DNA from: CAZRVH01 sp964624905
Lineage (GTDB): Bacteria; Patescibacteriota; Gracilibacteria; Peribacterales; Peribacteraceae
Reading direction: 5' to 3'
Length of the DNA stretch: 64,000 bases
Assembly: GCA_964624905.1 (NCBI GenBank)
Contig: CAZUYK010000003.1
Location: 1 to 64,000 of the forward strand
Part shown: in pieces, positions 17,187 to 25,954 of the stretch
How positions within the stretch are numbered: position 1 is the stretch's first letter
How the letters are laid out: each line of letters starts with the position of its first letter
Notes under the pieces: model-generated
Database searches by the model: none
Told to the model about the DNA's origin: nothing
Seen by the model: the letters and a program-made list of their open reading frames with translations, nothing else
Translations under genes and position numbers: made by a program

Positions 17187-17609
17187 TCATGCTTCGTGGC
17201 GGACGGACGTCACCCGCAGCTGGCCCGCGATGTCGTACACGTTCCAGGTGTGCCCGTCGATGTCGTCGAGCGGGACCAGCGTTCCTTCCACGACGACTTC
17301 TTCGTTCGTGGGAAAATCCCAGAATGCTTCCGTTTGCAGGACGCTGAGATCCAACGCGAAGTGCGTGCCGTCAGGGGCTTTCAAGCCGAGCGCGCATTCC
17401 ATGGTCTGGGGGCCGGATGCATCGCGGTGGGGCAGGCACACGGACATGCCGGACAGGGTCGCGTGGCGGGGGGCCTGGGCGATCTCATCGGCTTTGTGGG
17501 CGGACGTGGTCGAGCACGACGTCAGCAAGATACAACCGACGGCCACGAGCAGAGTCGAGGCAAGAAGGAGAGGATGGGACCGGTGGGTGGGGAGGTGGTG
17601 GGTTGTCAT
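17187..17609 (-). CDS. Putative lipoprotein with OB-like domain
   Basis: 140 aa. A signal sequence ends in a lipobox (LLTSC, Cys about residue 27). The mature part has THFALDLSVLQTEAFWDFPT and VVVEGTLVPLDDID, which look like a small beta-barrel similar to OB-fold secreted proteins (inference). I start at 17609 because TATGAC (17617-17622) is 7 nt upstream. Function unknown. Confidence 0.6.
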   Translation of the reverse strand: MTTHHLPTHRSHPLLLASTLLVAVGCILLTSCSTTSAHKADEIAQAPRHATLSGMSVCLPHRDASGPQTMECALGLKAPDGTHFALDLSVLQTEAFWDFPTNEEVVVEGTLVPLDDIDGHTWNVYDIAGQLRVTSVRHEA

Positions 17610-17722
17610 ACATAAAGTCATACGATGAAGAACGCGAAAGGTAACAATGAACATTCGCGCAACAACCATCATGCGGAATATGCCTTAGCCGGGACTTTGA
17701 GGTGCCTTTTGCGGCAGACAAT

Positions 17723-17770
17723 GGCAAGCAACCGCTTGCGCCGAGGTAAGCAACGACAAGGCAAGCAACG
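17723..17770 (+). repeat. Three imperfect direct repeats of GGYAAGCAAC
   Basis: GGCAAGCAACC, GGTAAGCAACG and GGCAAGCAACG begin at about 17723, 17745 and 17760, upstream of the large surface-protein gene. They could be binding sites for a regulator, or chance. Confidence 0.4.
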
Positions 17771-17892
17771 TCTTAAAATAATCCAAAATCGCAATTTGCA
17801 TTATTTAATCAGTAAGAAAACAGAAATGCCCCCGTCTCAATAGGCTTACGAGCGGACTTACTCGCTCGCTTCGCCTTCTTCCCTCCTCTTTT

Positions 17893-20517
17893 ATGCCCGT
17901 ACGCACTTTGCGCAAACTCATTCCCCGAGGAACGACAGCGGGTGTCGCCGCCGTCGGGTCCGCCTTCCTTACATCGGTGCTGCTGGGCAGCATCGCATTC
18001 GGCGTATCCTCGCCGCACGCATCGGCCATCGGCCCCTGCACCGTCGTCTCCCCCATCAACCTCGAAGCATATTGGAGGTTGGACGAAGGATCGGGATCCA
18101 CGATCGCCGACGATTCCGGCAACAGCCATTCGGGCGCGCTTTTGAACTCCCCGACGTGGACCACCGGCACCCCCAGCATCGCGCCCAATCCGTCCGCGCT
18201 CTCCTTTGATGGCACGGATGATTATGCGCTCGTGTCCGACGTCACAGGACTTCCGTCCGGATCCGCCGCGCGTTCCATCTCGCTGTGGATGAACCAATCC
18301 GCCGTGACGGAACAGGCCACGCTCGTGTCCATCGGAAACGGCAACGACGCAAACCAGAAATTCATCCTGCAGATGGGAACGTCCGGCGCGGACACCTATC
18401 TGTTCACGGACGGCATCAACGCGGGTAACAACATCACGTTGTCCGGAAGCCAGATTCCCGCGGCAGGCTGGCACCACATCGGGTTCACGTACGACGGCGG
18501 AACCGACTGGGCCTATTACCTCGACGGAGTCCTGACGAAGTCCGGATCATTCCTCACGCCCATCAACACCGTGACCAACGCTTTGGAAATCGGAAGCAGA
18601 CACGACGTGAATACTGGTTACTACCAGGGAAGCCTGGATGACATTCAGATCTACGGACGCGAATTGTCGGGCGCGGAAATCGCGGATCTCGCGACCGGAT
18701 GCAGCGACGCGAGCAGCAGCTCCAGCAGCGTCTCGTCGGGATCGGGAAGCTCCGTGTCTTCGGGCAGCGGATCATCCGTATCATCCAGCATTTCTTCTTC
18801 CAGCAGCTCCTCTTCTTCCAGCTTCTCGGGCACGCTTCTTATCGTTCAGCCGCAGAATCTCCAGGGCTGGGCATTCAATACATCAGGTACGGGCGCGACG
18901 GGAACGGGATCGTTCGGCCGCGGACCCGCCGTTCCTCCTTTGGGAACGGGCAGCGTAAAATTCACCACGGGGTCCGACGGTGACTACCTGGAATTGCGCA
19001 ACGGAGCGTATGCCGGGAAAATGCTCTCCGACCTGACGGAACTGACCTATTCCACATACGTTCCGACGGCATCCGGCTCATCGAACAACAACACCTGCCA
19101 GGCACCGTATCTCATCCTGACGATCGATAACAGCGGCGACATGGATCCCGATGAAAACGGCGACAACACGTTGTTCTTCGAACCGTGTTACCAGAGCGGA
19201 ACCGTCCTGAGGGATACCTGGCAAACTTGGAATGCATTCGAAGGACAATGGTATCCGGGATATGAAGACAACGGAGACACGCGCGTCTCGGGACCCCCGA
19301 CGCAGACGCTTGCCGAATACATCGCAACGCACAGCGGCGCCAAGATCGTGAATTCAAGTAACGGCAGGGGCGGCGTACGTATCGATGCAGGCGGCGGAGG
19401 CGAGATAACGTCCGATGATATTTATTACGCAGATGCATTCACCATCGACTTCGCATCCACGGGAAGAACAGGGTATGACTTCGAACCTGCCGACAGGGAT
19501 GGCGACGGTTTGAATGATAACGTCGATAACTGTCCTCTCGCGTACAATCCGTCGCAAACCGACACGGATACTGATGGCATCGGTGATGCATGCGACAGCG
19601 TATCTTCGTCCAGCTCTTCGAGCATAGTGAATAGCGGAGGAGGAGGTGGTGGTGGTGGCGGTGGAGGTGGTGGTGGTGGTGGCGGACGCGGTAGGATCAG
19701 CTCGGCGTCCAGCTCAAGCAGAAGCAACGTACCGGGGGGAGGATTCGGAGGAGATGAACCGCTTCCCTTTGATGACGTTCCATCCAATGCATTCTACGAA
19801 GACGCATTGCGCTGGCTTCTGGATATCGGAGCGATCGACGACACGCGATTCTTCCGCCCTGGCGCCAATGCCAACCGCGCGGAGAACGCCAAGCTCATCG
19901 TGGAAGTGATGGGAGGAATCCTGATGACCTCGCCGCCGAACACACCGAGCTTCGACGACGTCCGTCCGGGAACCTGGTACTACATGTACTTTGAAGACGC
20001 CGGTAACCGCGGCTACGTCCGCGGCGACAGCAACTGTTACGGCAGGCATCCATGCACCGGCCGCCCGGGAGACACCATCCTGCGCGCGGAAATGGCCGCT
20101 CTTATCGTCCGTGCCTTCGCCTTGCCGCGCACCGGCGAAGCCCCGAGAGCCAGCGATGTCTCCTCCGGACAGTGGTACACGCAATACATGGAAGCGGCGG
20201 CTGACCACTGCATCATCCGCGGTGATTCCGGCACGGGAAAGGCACGCCCGCTGCAAGCCATCAACCGTGCGGAGATCGCCATGATGCTCTATCGCGCATG
20301 GCAGGATCAGGAATACGACAACGGATGCTCCGACATTCCCCGCTCCTCCAGTAGCAGCTCACGCAGCAGCATCTCGAGCAGGTCTTCGACAAGCTCCCGC
20401 AACAGCTCATCTTCGATGAGTTCGATGAGCCCCTCATCGTTCTCCTCCTCGATGAGCAGCATGTCTAGCACGAGCAGCAGCATGAGCTCCTCATCCTCTT
20501 CCTTCTCCAGCATTTAA
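17893..20517 (+). CDS. S-layer-type surface protein: LamG, thrombospondin type-3 repeat, three SLH-like domains
   Basis: 874 aa, exported. Signal peptide about 15-47; LamG/concanavalin-like domain about 52-270 (AYWRLDEGSGSTIADDSGN ... LEIGSRHDVNTGYYQGSLDD); Ser-rich linker about 273-313; a second beta-rich domain; Ca-binding thrombospondin type-3 repeat about 534-570 (DRDGDGLNDNVDNCPLAYNP); poly-Gly linker; three SLH-type repeats about 626-806 (each with a W-Y or F-Y pair and a RAE-aliphatic motif); C-terminal Ser-rich tail about 815-874. Known: SLH domains bind cell-wall polymers and LamG binds sugars or proteins. Inference: a wall-anchored adhesin or S-layer protein. A good intrinsic terminator follows. 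Confidence 0.85.
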   Translation: MPVRTLRKLIPRGTTAGVAAVGSAFLTSVLLGSIAFGVSSPHASAIGPCTVVSPINLEAYWRLDEGSGSTIADDSGNSHSGALLNSPTWTTGTPSIAPNPSALSFDGTDDYALVSDVTGLPSGSAARSISLWMNQSAVTEQATLVSIGNGNDANQKFILQMGTSGADTYLFTDGINAGNNITLSGSQIPAAGWHHIGFTYDGGTDWAYYLDGVLTKSGSFLTPINTVTNALEIGSRHDVNTGYYQGSLDDIQIYGRELSGAEIADLATGCSDASSSSSSVSSGSGSSVSSGSGSSVSSSISSSSSSSSSSFSGTLLIVQPQNLQGWAFNTSGTGATGTGSFGRGPAVPPLGTGSVKFTTGSDGDYLELRNGAYAGKMLSDLTELTYSTYVPTASGSSNNNTCQAPYLILTIDNSGDMDPDENGDNTLFFEPCYQSGTVLRDTWQTWNAFEGQWYPGYEDNGDTRVSGPPTQTLAEYIATHSGAKIVNSSNGRGGVRIDAGGGGEITSDDIYYADAFTIDFASTGRTGYDFEPADRDGDGLNDNVDNCPLAYNPSQTDTDTDGIGDACDSVSSSSSSSIVNSGGGGGGGGGGGGGGGGGRGRISSASSSSRSNVPGGGFGGDEPLPFDDVPSNAFYEDALRWLLDIGAIDDTRFFRPGANANRAENAKLIVEVMGGILMTSPPNTPSFDDVRPGTWYYMYFEDAGNRGYVRGDSNCYGRHPCTGRPGDTILRAEMAALIVRAFALPRTGEAPRASDVSSGQWYTQYMEAAADHCIIRGDSGTGKARPLQAINRAEIAMMLYRAWQDQEYDNGCSDIPRSSSSSSRSSISSRSSTSSRNSSSSMSSMSPSSFSSSMSSMSSTSSSMSSSSSSFSSI

Positions 20518-20544
20518 AAGAGTCGGCTAACGCATAGACCGGCG

Positions 20545-20570
20545 AAAAGGCCCCAGGGGTGGGGCCTTTT
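20545..20570 (+). terminator. Intrinsic terminator, probably bidirectional
   Basis: AAAAGGCCCC-aggggt-GGGGCCTTTT. It lies between the surface-protein gene and the convergent small exported-protein gene and can serve both. Confidence 0.85.
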
Positions 20571-20586
20571 CTTAAAGAAATTTTCC

Positions 20587-21105
20587 TTACTGAGCCGAAG
20601 TTCCTTCCTCATCATGCTGCATACCGAACTCGCCTCGCTTCATTTTCATCATGAACGGACCTCCGTGTCCGCCCATGGGGCCGCCATGCCGTCCCTTGAA
20701 CTTCATCATGTCTCCGCATGCCGCCCTCACTTCATCCATGGCGGTTTGGACCGCGGCAGGAACCTCCTTCTCCTTGGATGCCCTCATCTCCTCATGCGCG
20801 TCTTTCAGCGCCTGGGCACGCTGCGCGTCATCGGTGATGGCGGCTGCGGCGACAAGCGCATCGCGATGCGCGATCATTTTTTCCTTCCTCGCCTTGCTCA
20901 TCTCATCGAATACGTCGACGTGGGCGGAAGCAAGATGCGCCATCGCCTCGGTGCAGGGCTGGGAAGGCGAGGGACGATTTTCGGCATCCGCCGCTTCGGA
21001 CGCGACCTGGTCTGCGGAAGCGGCAAGTGCCATCTGGGCCATCAGCGGTACTCCGACGGCGAGGGCGGTCGCTCCAGCGGCGAATCCCTTGGTAAAAGAT
21101 TTCAT
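20587..21105 (-). CDS. Small exported helical protein
   Basis: 172 aa. Signal peptide about 1-29 (GATALAVGVPLMAQMALAA). The mature part is charged and helical (DEMSKARKEKMIAHRDALVA), with two Cys (PCTEAM ... RAACGDM) that could form a disulfide, and a Gly/His/Met-rich tail (GGPMGGHGGPFMMKMK), possibly metal-binding. The helical build with a Met/His end loosely recalls periplasmic Spy/CpxP-type proteins, but the LTxxQ motifs are absent. Function unknown. Confidence 0.65.
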   Translation of the reverse strand: MKSFTKGFAAGATALAVGVPLMAQMALAASADQVASEAADAENRPSPSQPCTEAMAHLASAHVDVFDEMSKARKEKMIAHRDALVAAAAITDDAQRAQALKDAHEEMRASKEKEVPAAVQTAMDEVRAACGDMMKFKGRHGGPMGGHGGPFMMKMKRGEFGMQHDEEGTSAQ

Positions 21106-21218
21106 AGAATATGGGTAGAAAAGAAATAAAGATGATCGATCACGCGAGCAGCATACGAAGCGGCGCTTAAGGCGGAGTTAAGGGGAAGTTAAGGAAGCCT
21201 TATGGTCCTGGCACGAAA

Positions 21219-21252
21219 GAAGGCCGCTCCCGCGGATGCAGGAACGGCCTTC
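21219..21252 (-). terminator. Intrinsic terminator
   Basis: Minus strand GAAGGCCG ... CGGCCTTC with an 18-nt loop, followed by TTTCG. It ends the transcript of the small membrane-protein gene that starts at 21487. Confidence 0.7.
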
Positions 21253-21271
21253 TACACATTCTTTCCAGTGC

Positions 21272-21487
21272 TTACTGCGCGTCCGTGGGGGCCGGCGTCG
21301 TGACGTTCGGCAGATCCACGTTGATATCCGAACCCGTGTTATTCGCCGCGAACGGGAACACCTGCAACGCGTAGAGCGCGAAGCCAAGGATGAGGACGAC
21401 CGCCAGAACGGCTATCACCGTATTCATCGCTGATGAAGCGTCCGAGTCGCTCCTGTGATGTACATCGCGTTCGATGATGGTTGCCAT
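21272..21487 (-). CDS. Small single-pass membrane protein
   Basis: 71 aa: charged, His-containing N-terminus, one TM helix (about 21-43, VIAVLAVVLILGFALYALQV), and an Asn/Thr/Pro-rich extracellular end (DLPNVTTPAPTDAQ). A TATCCT directly abuts the ATG, so the start or the promoter assignment is uncertain. A terminator follows. Function unknown. Confidence 0.55.
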   Translation of the reverse strand: MATIIERDVHHRSDSDASSAMNTVIAVLAVVLILGFALYALQVFPFAANNTGSDINVDLPNVTTPAPTDAQ

Positions 21488-21654
21488 AGGATAGATGGGA
21501 AAGAAGTAAATGCTCTGTACTTGTAGACAGAAAACGCGGGCGTTTATGGCAAAATTACGCTTACAATTTGAACAAATTTTGTATTCATAAAATACGGACC
21601 AGAAAAAGAATATTGCATAGGGAATTAAGCCGATAGCTTCCCTATGCTGTTTCC

Positions 21655-22560
21655 ATGCGTCGCTCCCCCCTCATCTTCTCTACCGTATTCATTGCATGCC
21701 TCGTTCTTGGCGCCTGCCAAGCCGAAGGACGGATGGCTCCTGCGAAAACAGCCTCCGCTTCTTCCGCATCTTCTTCCAGCGCCTTCAGCAAGAGCAGCGT
21801 GCGGACGGTCGGATCGCTGTTCCAGAAGCGCGCGGCGGATCGCGGGGGAACGGTCTCGGTCAGCAGCACTTCGCGTGCGGCAACGCCGCCGACCAACAAG
21901 TCGATTCCGATCCTTGTGTACCACCATGTACGGCCAACCAAGGGAATGGATAAGAGCACGTGGACATGGAAAATGTCCGTGTCCCCGGAGAATTTCGACA
22001 AGCAAATGAAGCACCTGCAAGACAACGGATACACGACGATCGACCTCACGACCTACGTCCAAATCATGAAGGGCGAAACCGACGGCCCCGCAAAGCCCGT
22101 TGTCATCACCTTCGACGATAACCAGCCGACCCAGTACGACGCGGCCTTGCCGATCATCGAGAAGTACGGGCACATGGCCGTGTTCTATATGGTTTCCAAC
22201 CGCATCGGCGTGAAGGGCTTCCTGAGCGCCGAACAGATCCTGGATATGCAGAAGCGCGGCATGGACATCGAATCGCACACCATCGCCCACCGCGTCCTCA
22301 CCGCCCTTCCGGCGGCGGAAGTGGAACGGGATCTCGCCGAGAGCAAGAAAGTCCTGGAAGACTTGCTGGGGAAGCCGGTGCTTCACGTGGCGTATCCCGG
22401 TACCGCGCACAACCAGACCGTCCGCGACCGCGCGAAGGCCGCGGGCTACGTGACGGGCACCATCATGGATCCGCGCAATGCCACGGAAAAGGATGATTTC
22501 TTCCGTCTTCCGCGCATCATGATGACGGATGATTCCAACCTTGCTAAGGTTTTGCCCTGA
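21655..22560 (+). CDS. Polysaccharide deacetylase (CE4) lipoprotein
   Basis: 301 aa. Lipobox LVLGAC (Cys about 20) and a Ser-rich linker, then the NodB-homology domain: IPILVYHHV, the Asp-Asp motif in VITFDDN (Asn replaces the usual Gly), the metal-binding HxxxH in ESHTIAH, and LGKPVLHVAYPG. Known: CE4 enzymes remove N-acetyl groups from peptidoglycan or surface glycans outside the cell. TATGCT at 21643-21648 is 6 nt before the ATG (leaderless pattern). DsbB follows 18 bp downstream, possibly co-transcribed. Confidence 0.85.
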   Translation: MRRSPLIFSTVFIACLVLGACQAEGRMAPAKTASASSASSSSAFSKSSVRTVGSLFQKRAADRGGTVSVSSTSRAATPPTNKSIPILVYHHVRPTKGMDKSTWTWKMSVSPENFDKQMKHLQDNGYTTIDLTTYVQIMKGETDGPAKPVVITFDDNQPTQYDAALPIIEKYGHMAVFYMVSNRIGVKGFLSAEQILDMQKRGMDIESHTIAHRVLTALPAAEVERDLAESKKVLEDLLGKPVLHVAYPGTAHNQTVRDRAKAAGYVTGTIMDPRNATEKDDFFRLPRIMMTDDSNLAKVLP

Positions 22561-22578
22561 GTATTTCCCCTACGCTCC

Positions 22579-23115
22579 ATGGACTTCACCTCGTCCCTCG
22601 TCACCGGTTACTCCGTCCTCACGGTCGGCACGCAGGTCGCCACCCTCCTGCTTGCGATCTCCCTGCTCGCAAAGCCCCTTTCCTCGTACCTCGCATGGAT
22701 GAAGGAAAACGCCCTCGCGATCATGTTCGCCGGCGCGCTGCTCGCGACGGTCGGCAGCCTCTATTTTTCGGAAATCGCAGGCTGGACGCCGTGCGTGAAA
22801 TGCTGGTACCAGCGCATCTTCATGTATCCGCAAGCGGTGATCCTCCTGGTCGCGCTTGTAAGGAAAGACCGGACCGTCTCGTATTCCGTCCTAGCGCTCT
22901 CGCTTATCGGACTTGTGATCGCCGGGGACCACTACGCAGAACAGCTCAATCTCGTGCTGAACCCTGCTGATCCCGCGATGCCCTGCGACGAAACGGGCGT
23001 CTCGTGCGCACGCACGCCGTTCTTTCACTTCGGATACATCACGATCCCCATGATGGCCGCCAGCGTCTTCCTACTAAACGCGCTGCTGTCCTGGACGGTG
23101 ATCCGGAAGAAGTGA
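22579..23115 (+). CDS. DsbB/BdbC-like disulfide bond formation membrane protein
   Basis: 178 aa. Four to five TM helices. The redox pair TPCVKCWYQR (CxxC about residues 73-76) ends the first periplasmic loop, and a second Cys pair lies in the second loop (MPCDETGVSCAR), as in DsbB/BdbC. It passes electrons from a thiol oxidase such as DsbA to quinone, supporting disulfides in the many Cys-containing exported proteins here. No dsbA-like gene lies next to it. Confidence 0.85.
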   Translation: MDFTSSLVTGYSVLTVGTQVATLLLAISLLAKPLSSYLAWMKENALAIMFAGALLATVGSLYFSEIAGWTPCVKCWYQRIFMYPQAVILLVALVRKDRTVSYSVLALSLIGLVIAGDHYAEQLNLVLNPADPAMPCDETGVSCARTPFFHFGYITIPMMAASVFLLNALLSWTVIRKK

Positions 23116-23118
23116 GGC

Positions 23119-23592
23119 TTACGCGTCCCATTCATCGAAGACCTTTCCATCGATCGCGTACTGCACCTTCTTGATTTCCGGGAACTGCAGCAATGTCTTT
23201 TCGATTGGCTGCTTCGCCATCATCTGGCGCGCGGCTGCGGAGTTCAGGATTTCCAACGCGGACTGCTTGAAGTTCACCGTCGCCGTTTCACCTTCCACCT
23301 TCACGTCGATCAGGTCATCTGCAAGCGCGCGGAGGTCTTCCGACATGCGGGCGTTCAGGCGGCGGGCCTCGTCCTTGGACGGACCTTTCAGGAGCTCGCG
23401 AACGGCGGCTTCGTACAGCATGTTCTCGCGGTAGGAGATGGTGCGTGCGACGATGACCGGCTGGTCGTACGTGGCGTTATTCAGATCCCTGAGGCTGTAG
23501 TAGTAGAGCTGGACGCCTTTGGATTCGGACGGCGCACAAGCGACGAGAAGGCCAGCGAGGGCAAAACCGGAGAAGAGGGAGGAGAAACGCAT
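23119..23592 (-). CDS. GerMN-domain lipoprotein
   Basis: 157 aa from the ATG at 23592. Lipobox LLVACAP. The mature part has VQLYYYSLRDLNN and YEAAVRELLKGPSKDEARRL with VKVEGETATVNFKQSALEIL, the layout of the GerMN (sporulation/germination M) domain found in envelope lipoproteins of non-sporulating bacteria as well. Probably binds cell wall or other surface proteins. It is convergent with dsbB, 3 bp apart. Confidence 0.75.
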   Translation of the reverse strand: MRFSSLFSGFALAGLLVACAPSESKGVQLYYYSLRDLNNATYDQPVIVARTISYRENMLYEAAVRELLKGPSKDEARRLNARMSEDLRALADDLIDVKVEGETATVNFKQSALEILNSAAARQMMAKQPIEKTLLQFPEIKKVQYAIDGKVFDEWDA

Positions 23593-23645
23593 AGGAAGAA
23601 CAGAATACATCGTGGAAAGGAATGAATCCAGTATATCGATCAGTT

Positions 23646-24386
23646 TTACTCAAGGAACGTCAGGACGAACATCAACCCGATACCGGCGATGAGCGCCACG
23701 ACCTGGAAGAAGGAATGGAGCGGCTTCGTATGCTTGTGCAACTCGGGCAGAAGATCTCCCACGGCGATGTACAGGAAATTTCCGGCGACGAAGGGGAACA
23801 GGTAGCGCTCCAAGTCCGGCACGTTACCCTGGAGTCCTACGACGATGGCCGCGCCGACGACCGACGCCAACGCAGTCAAAAGATTGAGCATCAAGGCGCG
23901 CATCTTGCTGTATCCGCTGTAGAGGAGCACGCCGATATCCCCGAATTCCTGGGGGATTTCGTGCAAGATCACGGCGACGGTCGTCGCGATGCCCGCATTG
24001 ATGTCCACCAGATAGCTGCTGGCGATGATAAGACCGTCGATGAAATTGTGGGCGGCGTCGCCGACGAGGCTCATGGTGCCGACGGGATGCATGGCGTAGT
24101 CCTCACCGTGGCAGTGCCTCCAGTGAATGAACTTCTCCAGGATGAACGAGAGCATGATACCCCCGATAACGAAGAGGGAAGCGGTCGGGAAGAATTCCGG
24201 CGAGCCCTCGGCCATTTCCGGAAGAATATGGATGAACACGTCGCCCATAAGCGCGCCCGCGGCGAAGCTGATAAGGAATGTCAGCACCTCGTGTATCCAT
24301 TTGTCCTTCAGGAGAAACAAGGAGATGCCCAGCAGGGAAATCGCGCTGACAAGCAGGACGCTTCCGAAGATGTAGAGGGAAACCAT
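23646..24386 (-). CDS. ZIP-family metal transporter
   Basis: 246 aa, seven to eight TM helices. Seen: MGDVFIHILPEM (TM2 metal-site His), a His-containing loop (HWRHCHGEDYAMHP), and the ZIP signature DAAHNFIDGLIIASSYL followed by VILHEIPQEFGD (HNxxD and HExPQE in TM4 and TM5). Known: takes up Zn(II) or Fe(II) into the cytoplasm. It lies 15 bp downstream of the Fur/Zur regulator and is probably the regulated gene of that operon. Confidence 0.9.
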   Translation of the reverse strand: MVSLYIFGSVLLVSAISLLGISLFLLKDKWIHEVLTFLISFAAGALMGDVFIHILPEMAEGSPEFFPTASLFVIGGIMLSFILEKFIHWRHCHGEDYAMHPVGTMSLVGDAAHNFIDGLIIASSYLVDINAGIATTVAVILHEIPQEFGDIGVLLYSGYSKMRALMLNLLTALASVVGAAIVVGLQGNVPDLERYLFPFVAGNFLYIAVGDLLPELHKHTKPLHSFFQVVALIAGIGLMFVLTFLE

Positions 24387-24401
24387 AAAAGAAGGGAGAA
24401 G

Positions 24402-24824
24402 TTATTGACAGGAATGGCAGGTACCGAGGATCTCGCTCACGTGCCGGTCGGGACGGAACCCGGCGGAACGCGCGACAGCATCTTCTTGTTCGCAAAGGGA
24501 ATGATCGTGCTTCTCTTCGACTTTTCCGCACGCGTCGCAGTGGAGCAGGACATGATGCCCGTGCACGGAGGGGATGTGGCATACGGAATACAGACCATCG
24601 TTGGAATGACGATGCACGGCGCCGATCTTTTCCAACAAATCCAGGATGCGATACACGGTGACGATCCCGACGGAGCGCGAGCGTTCGCGCGCGATCCATT
24701 CGTGCAAATCCTTGGCGGACGCAGGTGCGTCGATACCGCACAAGGCTTCGGCGACGAGCCGGCGGGGCGCCGTATCTTTCAGGCCGGTGGCCCGGAACGC
24801 GTCGAGGATGGAGACAGATTGCAT
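24402..24824 (-). CDS. Fur-family regulator, probably Zur-like
   Basis: 140 aa. N-terminal winged helix (RRLVAEALCG ... IVTVYRILDLLEKIGAVHR), then the metal sites: HVLLHCDACGKVEE with the first CxxC, and the last CxxC in GTCHSCQ, which together make the structural zinc site. His residues in VHGHHV complete the regulatory site. Zur assignment rests on the adjacent ZIP transporter. Promoter TTGCGT-17-TATCAT lies just upstream; ACGGAG before the ATG may act as an SD. Confidence 0.85.
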   Translation of the reverse strand: MQSVSILDAFRATGLKDTAPRRLVAEALCGIDAPASAKDLHEWIARERSRSVGIVTVYRILDLLEKIGAVHRHSNDGLYSVCHIPSVHGHHVLLHCDACGKVEEKHDHSLCEQEDAVARSAGFRPDRHVSEILGTCHSCQ

Positions 24825-24833
24825 GGCTCCGTA

Positions 24834-24862
24834 TGATAGGGCGATTTCCCTCCAAACGCAAC
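24834..24862 (-). promoter_or_regulatory. Promoter of the Fur/Zur-ZIP operon
   Basis: Minus strand TTGCGT (24857-24862), 17-bp spacer, TATCAT (24834-24839), 9 nt before the ATG at 24824. Confidence 0.6.
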
Positions 24863-25046
24863 TTTTTTCATTTAGATTAAAGAGCCCTAATTGAAGCCAT
24901 TTTATAAATGACAAAAAACATGAATTCGCTGAATTGCCCGTTTGAAGGAGCAGGGCTGAAACAGGCCATATCCCCTCTTTAAAATGCCAAACAGACGTGA
25001 AATACAGACCAACTTATGCTATAATGAAAGGGACCCACACAAACAC

Positions 25047-25703
25047 ATGTACATAACAGACCCTCTCCACTTCGTCCCGACATTCCTCTTTATTTTCGTG
25101 CTGTCCGTCGTGACGGCGCTCTTTGAGATCCAGATCGAGGGAGCGAACGGATGGGCAGAGAAATTGCCGACGTGGCGCTACGCACCGGCATGGATCCACC
25201 GTTACTTCAACCTGACGGAACTCACCGGATACCACGTGTACCTCACCTGCGTCCTCCTGTTGCTTTTCCATTTCCCGATCATCCTGACGGGATGGTCTCT
25301 GTACGCGGAGCTGACGGCGTTGTCCGGCTACTTCGCGTTCAACGTCATTTGGGATTTCCTCTGGTTCGTTTTGAACCCGGCGTACGGTTGGTGCCGTTAT
25401 GAGAAAAACTCGATTTGGTGGTTCCAGAAATGGGTCGGAAGTTTCCCGTTGAATTATTACAGCGCCATGACCGTGAGCCTTCTGTTCGCGGTGATGCGCG
25501 GCCTCACGCCCGAGGCGGCCGGAAACGAACTCTTCGGATCCATGGCTATTCCTTTGCAGCACGCAATGGGCTGGCTGATCGGCATCTCTTTCAACATCGG
25601 GTTCATCACGTACATCATCCGCAGGCACGGCAAGTGCAAGCTGCCGAACATCCCGGACCACAGCATGTCCCCGATGATTACGATGCCGGCGCACGGAAAG
25701 TAA
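25047..25703 (+). CDS. Five-TM membrane protein of unknown function
   Basis: 218 aa from the ATG at 25047; TATAAT at 25020-25025 would place the transcript start about 15 nt upstream, so the longer frame from 24984 is not used. Five hydrophobic helices (about 7-28, 52-76, 82-104, 130-148, 168-188). Aromatic-rich loops (WDFLWFVLNPAYGWCRYEKN) and conserved-looking His residues. No recognised family. Confidence 0.65.
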   Translation: MYITDPLHFVPTFLFIFVLSVVTALFEIQIEGANGWAEKLPTWRYAPAWIHRYFNLTELTGYHVYLTCVLLLLFHFPIILTGWSLYAELTALSGYFAFNVIWDFLWFVLNPAYGWCRYEKNSIWWFQKWVGSFPLNYYSAMTVSLLFAVMRGLTPEAAGNELFGSMAIPLQHAMGWLIGISFNIGFITYIIRRHGKCKLPNIPDHSMSPMITMPAHGK

Positions 25704-25823
25704 GGATTGATTCAGGGAAGAAAGCCTGTAAGTCCTGGCGTTTTCATGCGTCTTCTATGGCGTATGAGAACTTCACGCGCACTCCACTGGCCCCATTTGC
25801 TCGCTCCGAAGGAAGAACAAATC

Positions 25824-25910
25824 ATGTTCCCCTTTCTCTGGATGGGAACAATCGCCCTGATGCTGACGACGCTGGCAATCTACGCCTACGCCGCCGTCAC
25901 GGGATTCTGA
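25824..25910 (+). CDS. Possible 28-aa membrane miniprotein
   Basis: ATG at 25824 preceded by GAAGGA about 10 nt upstream. The peptide is one hydrophobic helix (LWMGTIALMLTTLAIYAYAA). It lies between two membrane-protein genes on the same strand. Could be a real small membrane protein or chance. Confidence 0.35.
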   Translation: MFPFLWMGTIALMLTTLAIYAYAAVTGF

Positions 25911-25919
25911 AGCGATCGA

Positions 25920-25948
25920 TTGTCTCGCGTATCGCCGGGCGCTAGCCT
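25920..25948 (+). promoter_or_regulatory. Promoter of the YibE/F-like gene
   Basis: TTGTCT (25920-25925), 17-bp spacer, TAGCCT (25943-25948), then 6 nt to the ATG at 25955: a leaderless arrangement. Confidence 0.6.
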
Positions 25949-25954
25949 GTACGC

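Noticed and set aside
23622..24836. 404-aa open frame on the plus strand
   Set aside because: Antisense to the ZIP transporter and Fur/Zur genes, which have complete motifs.
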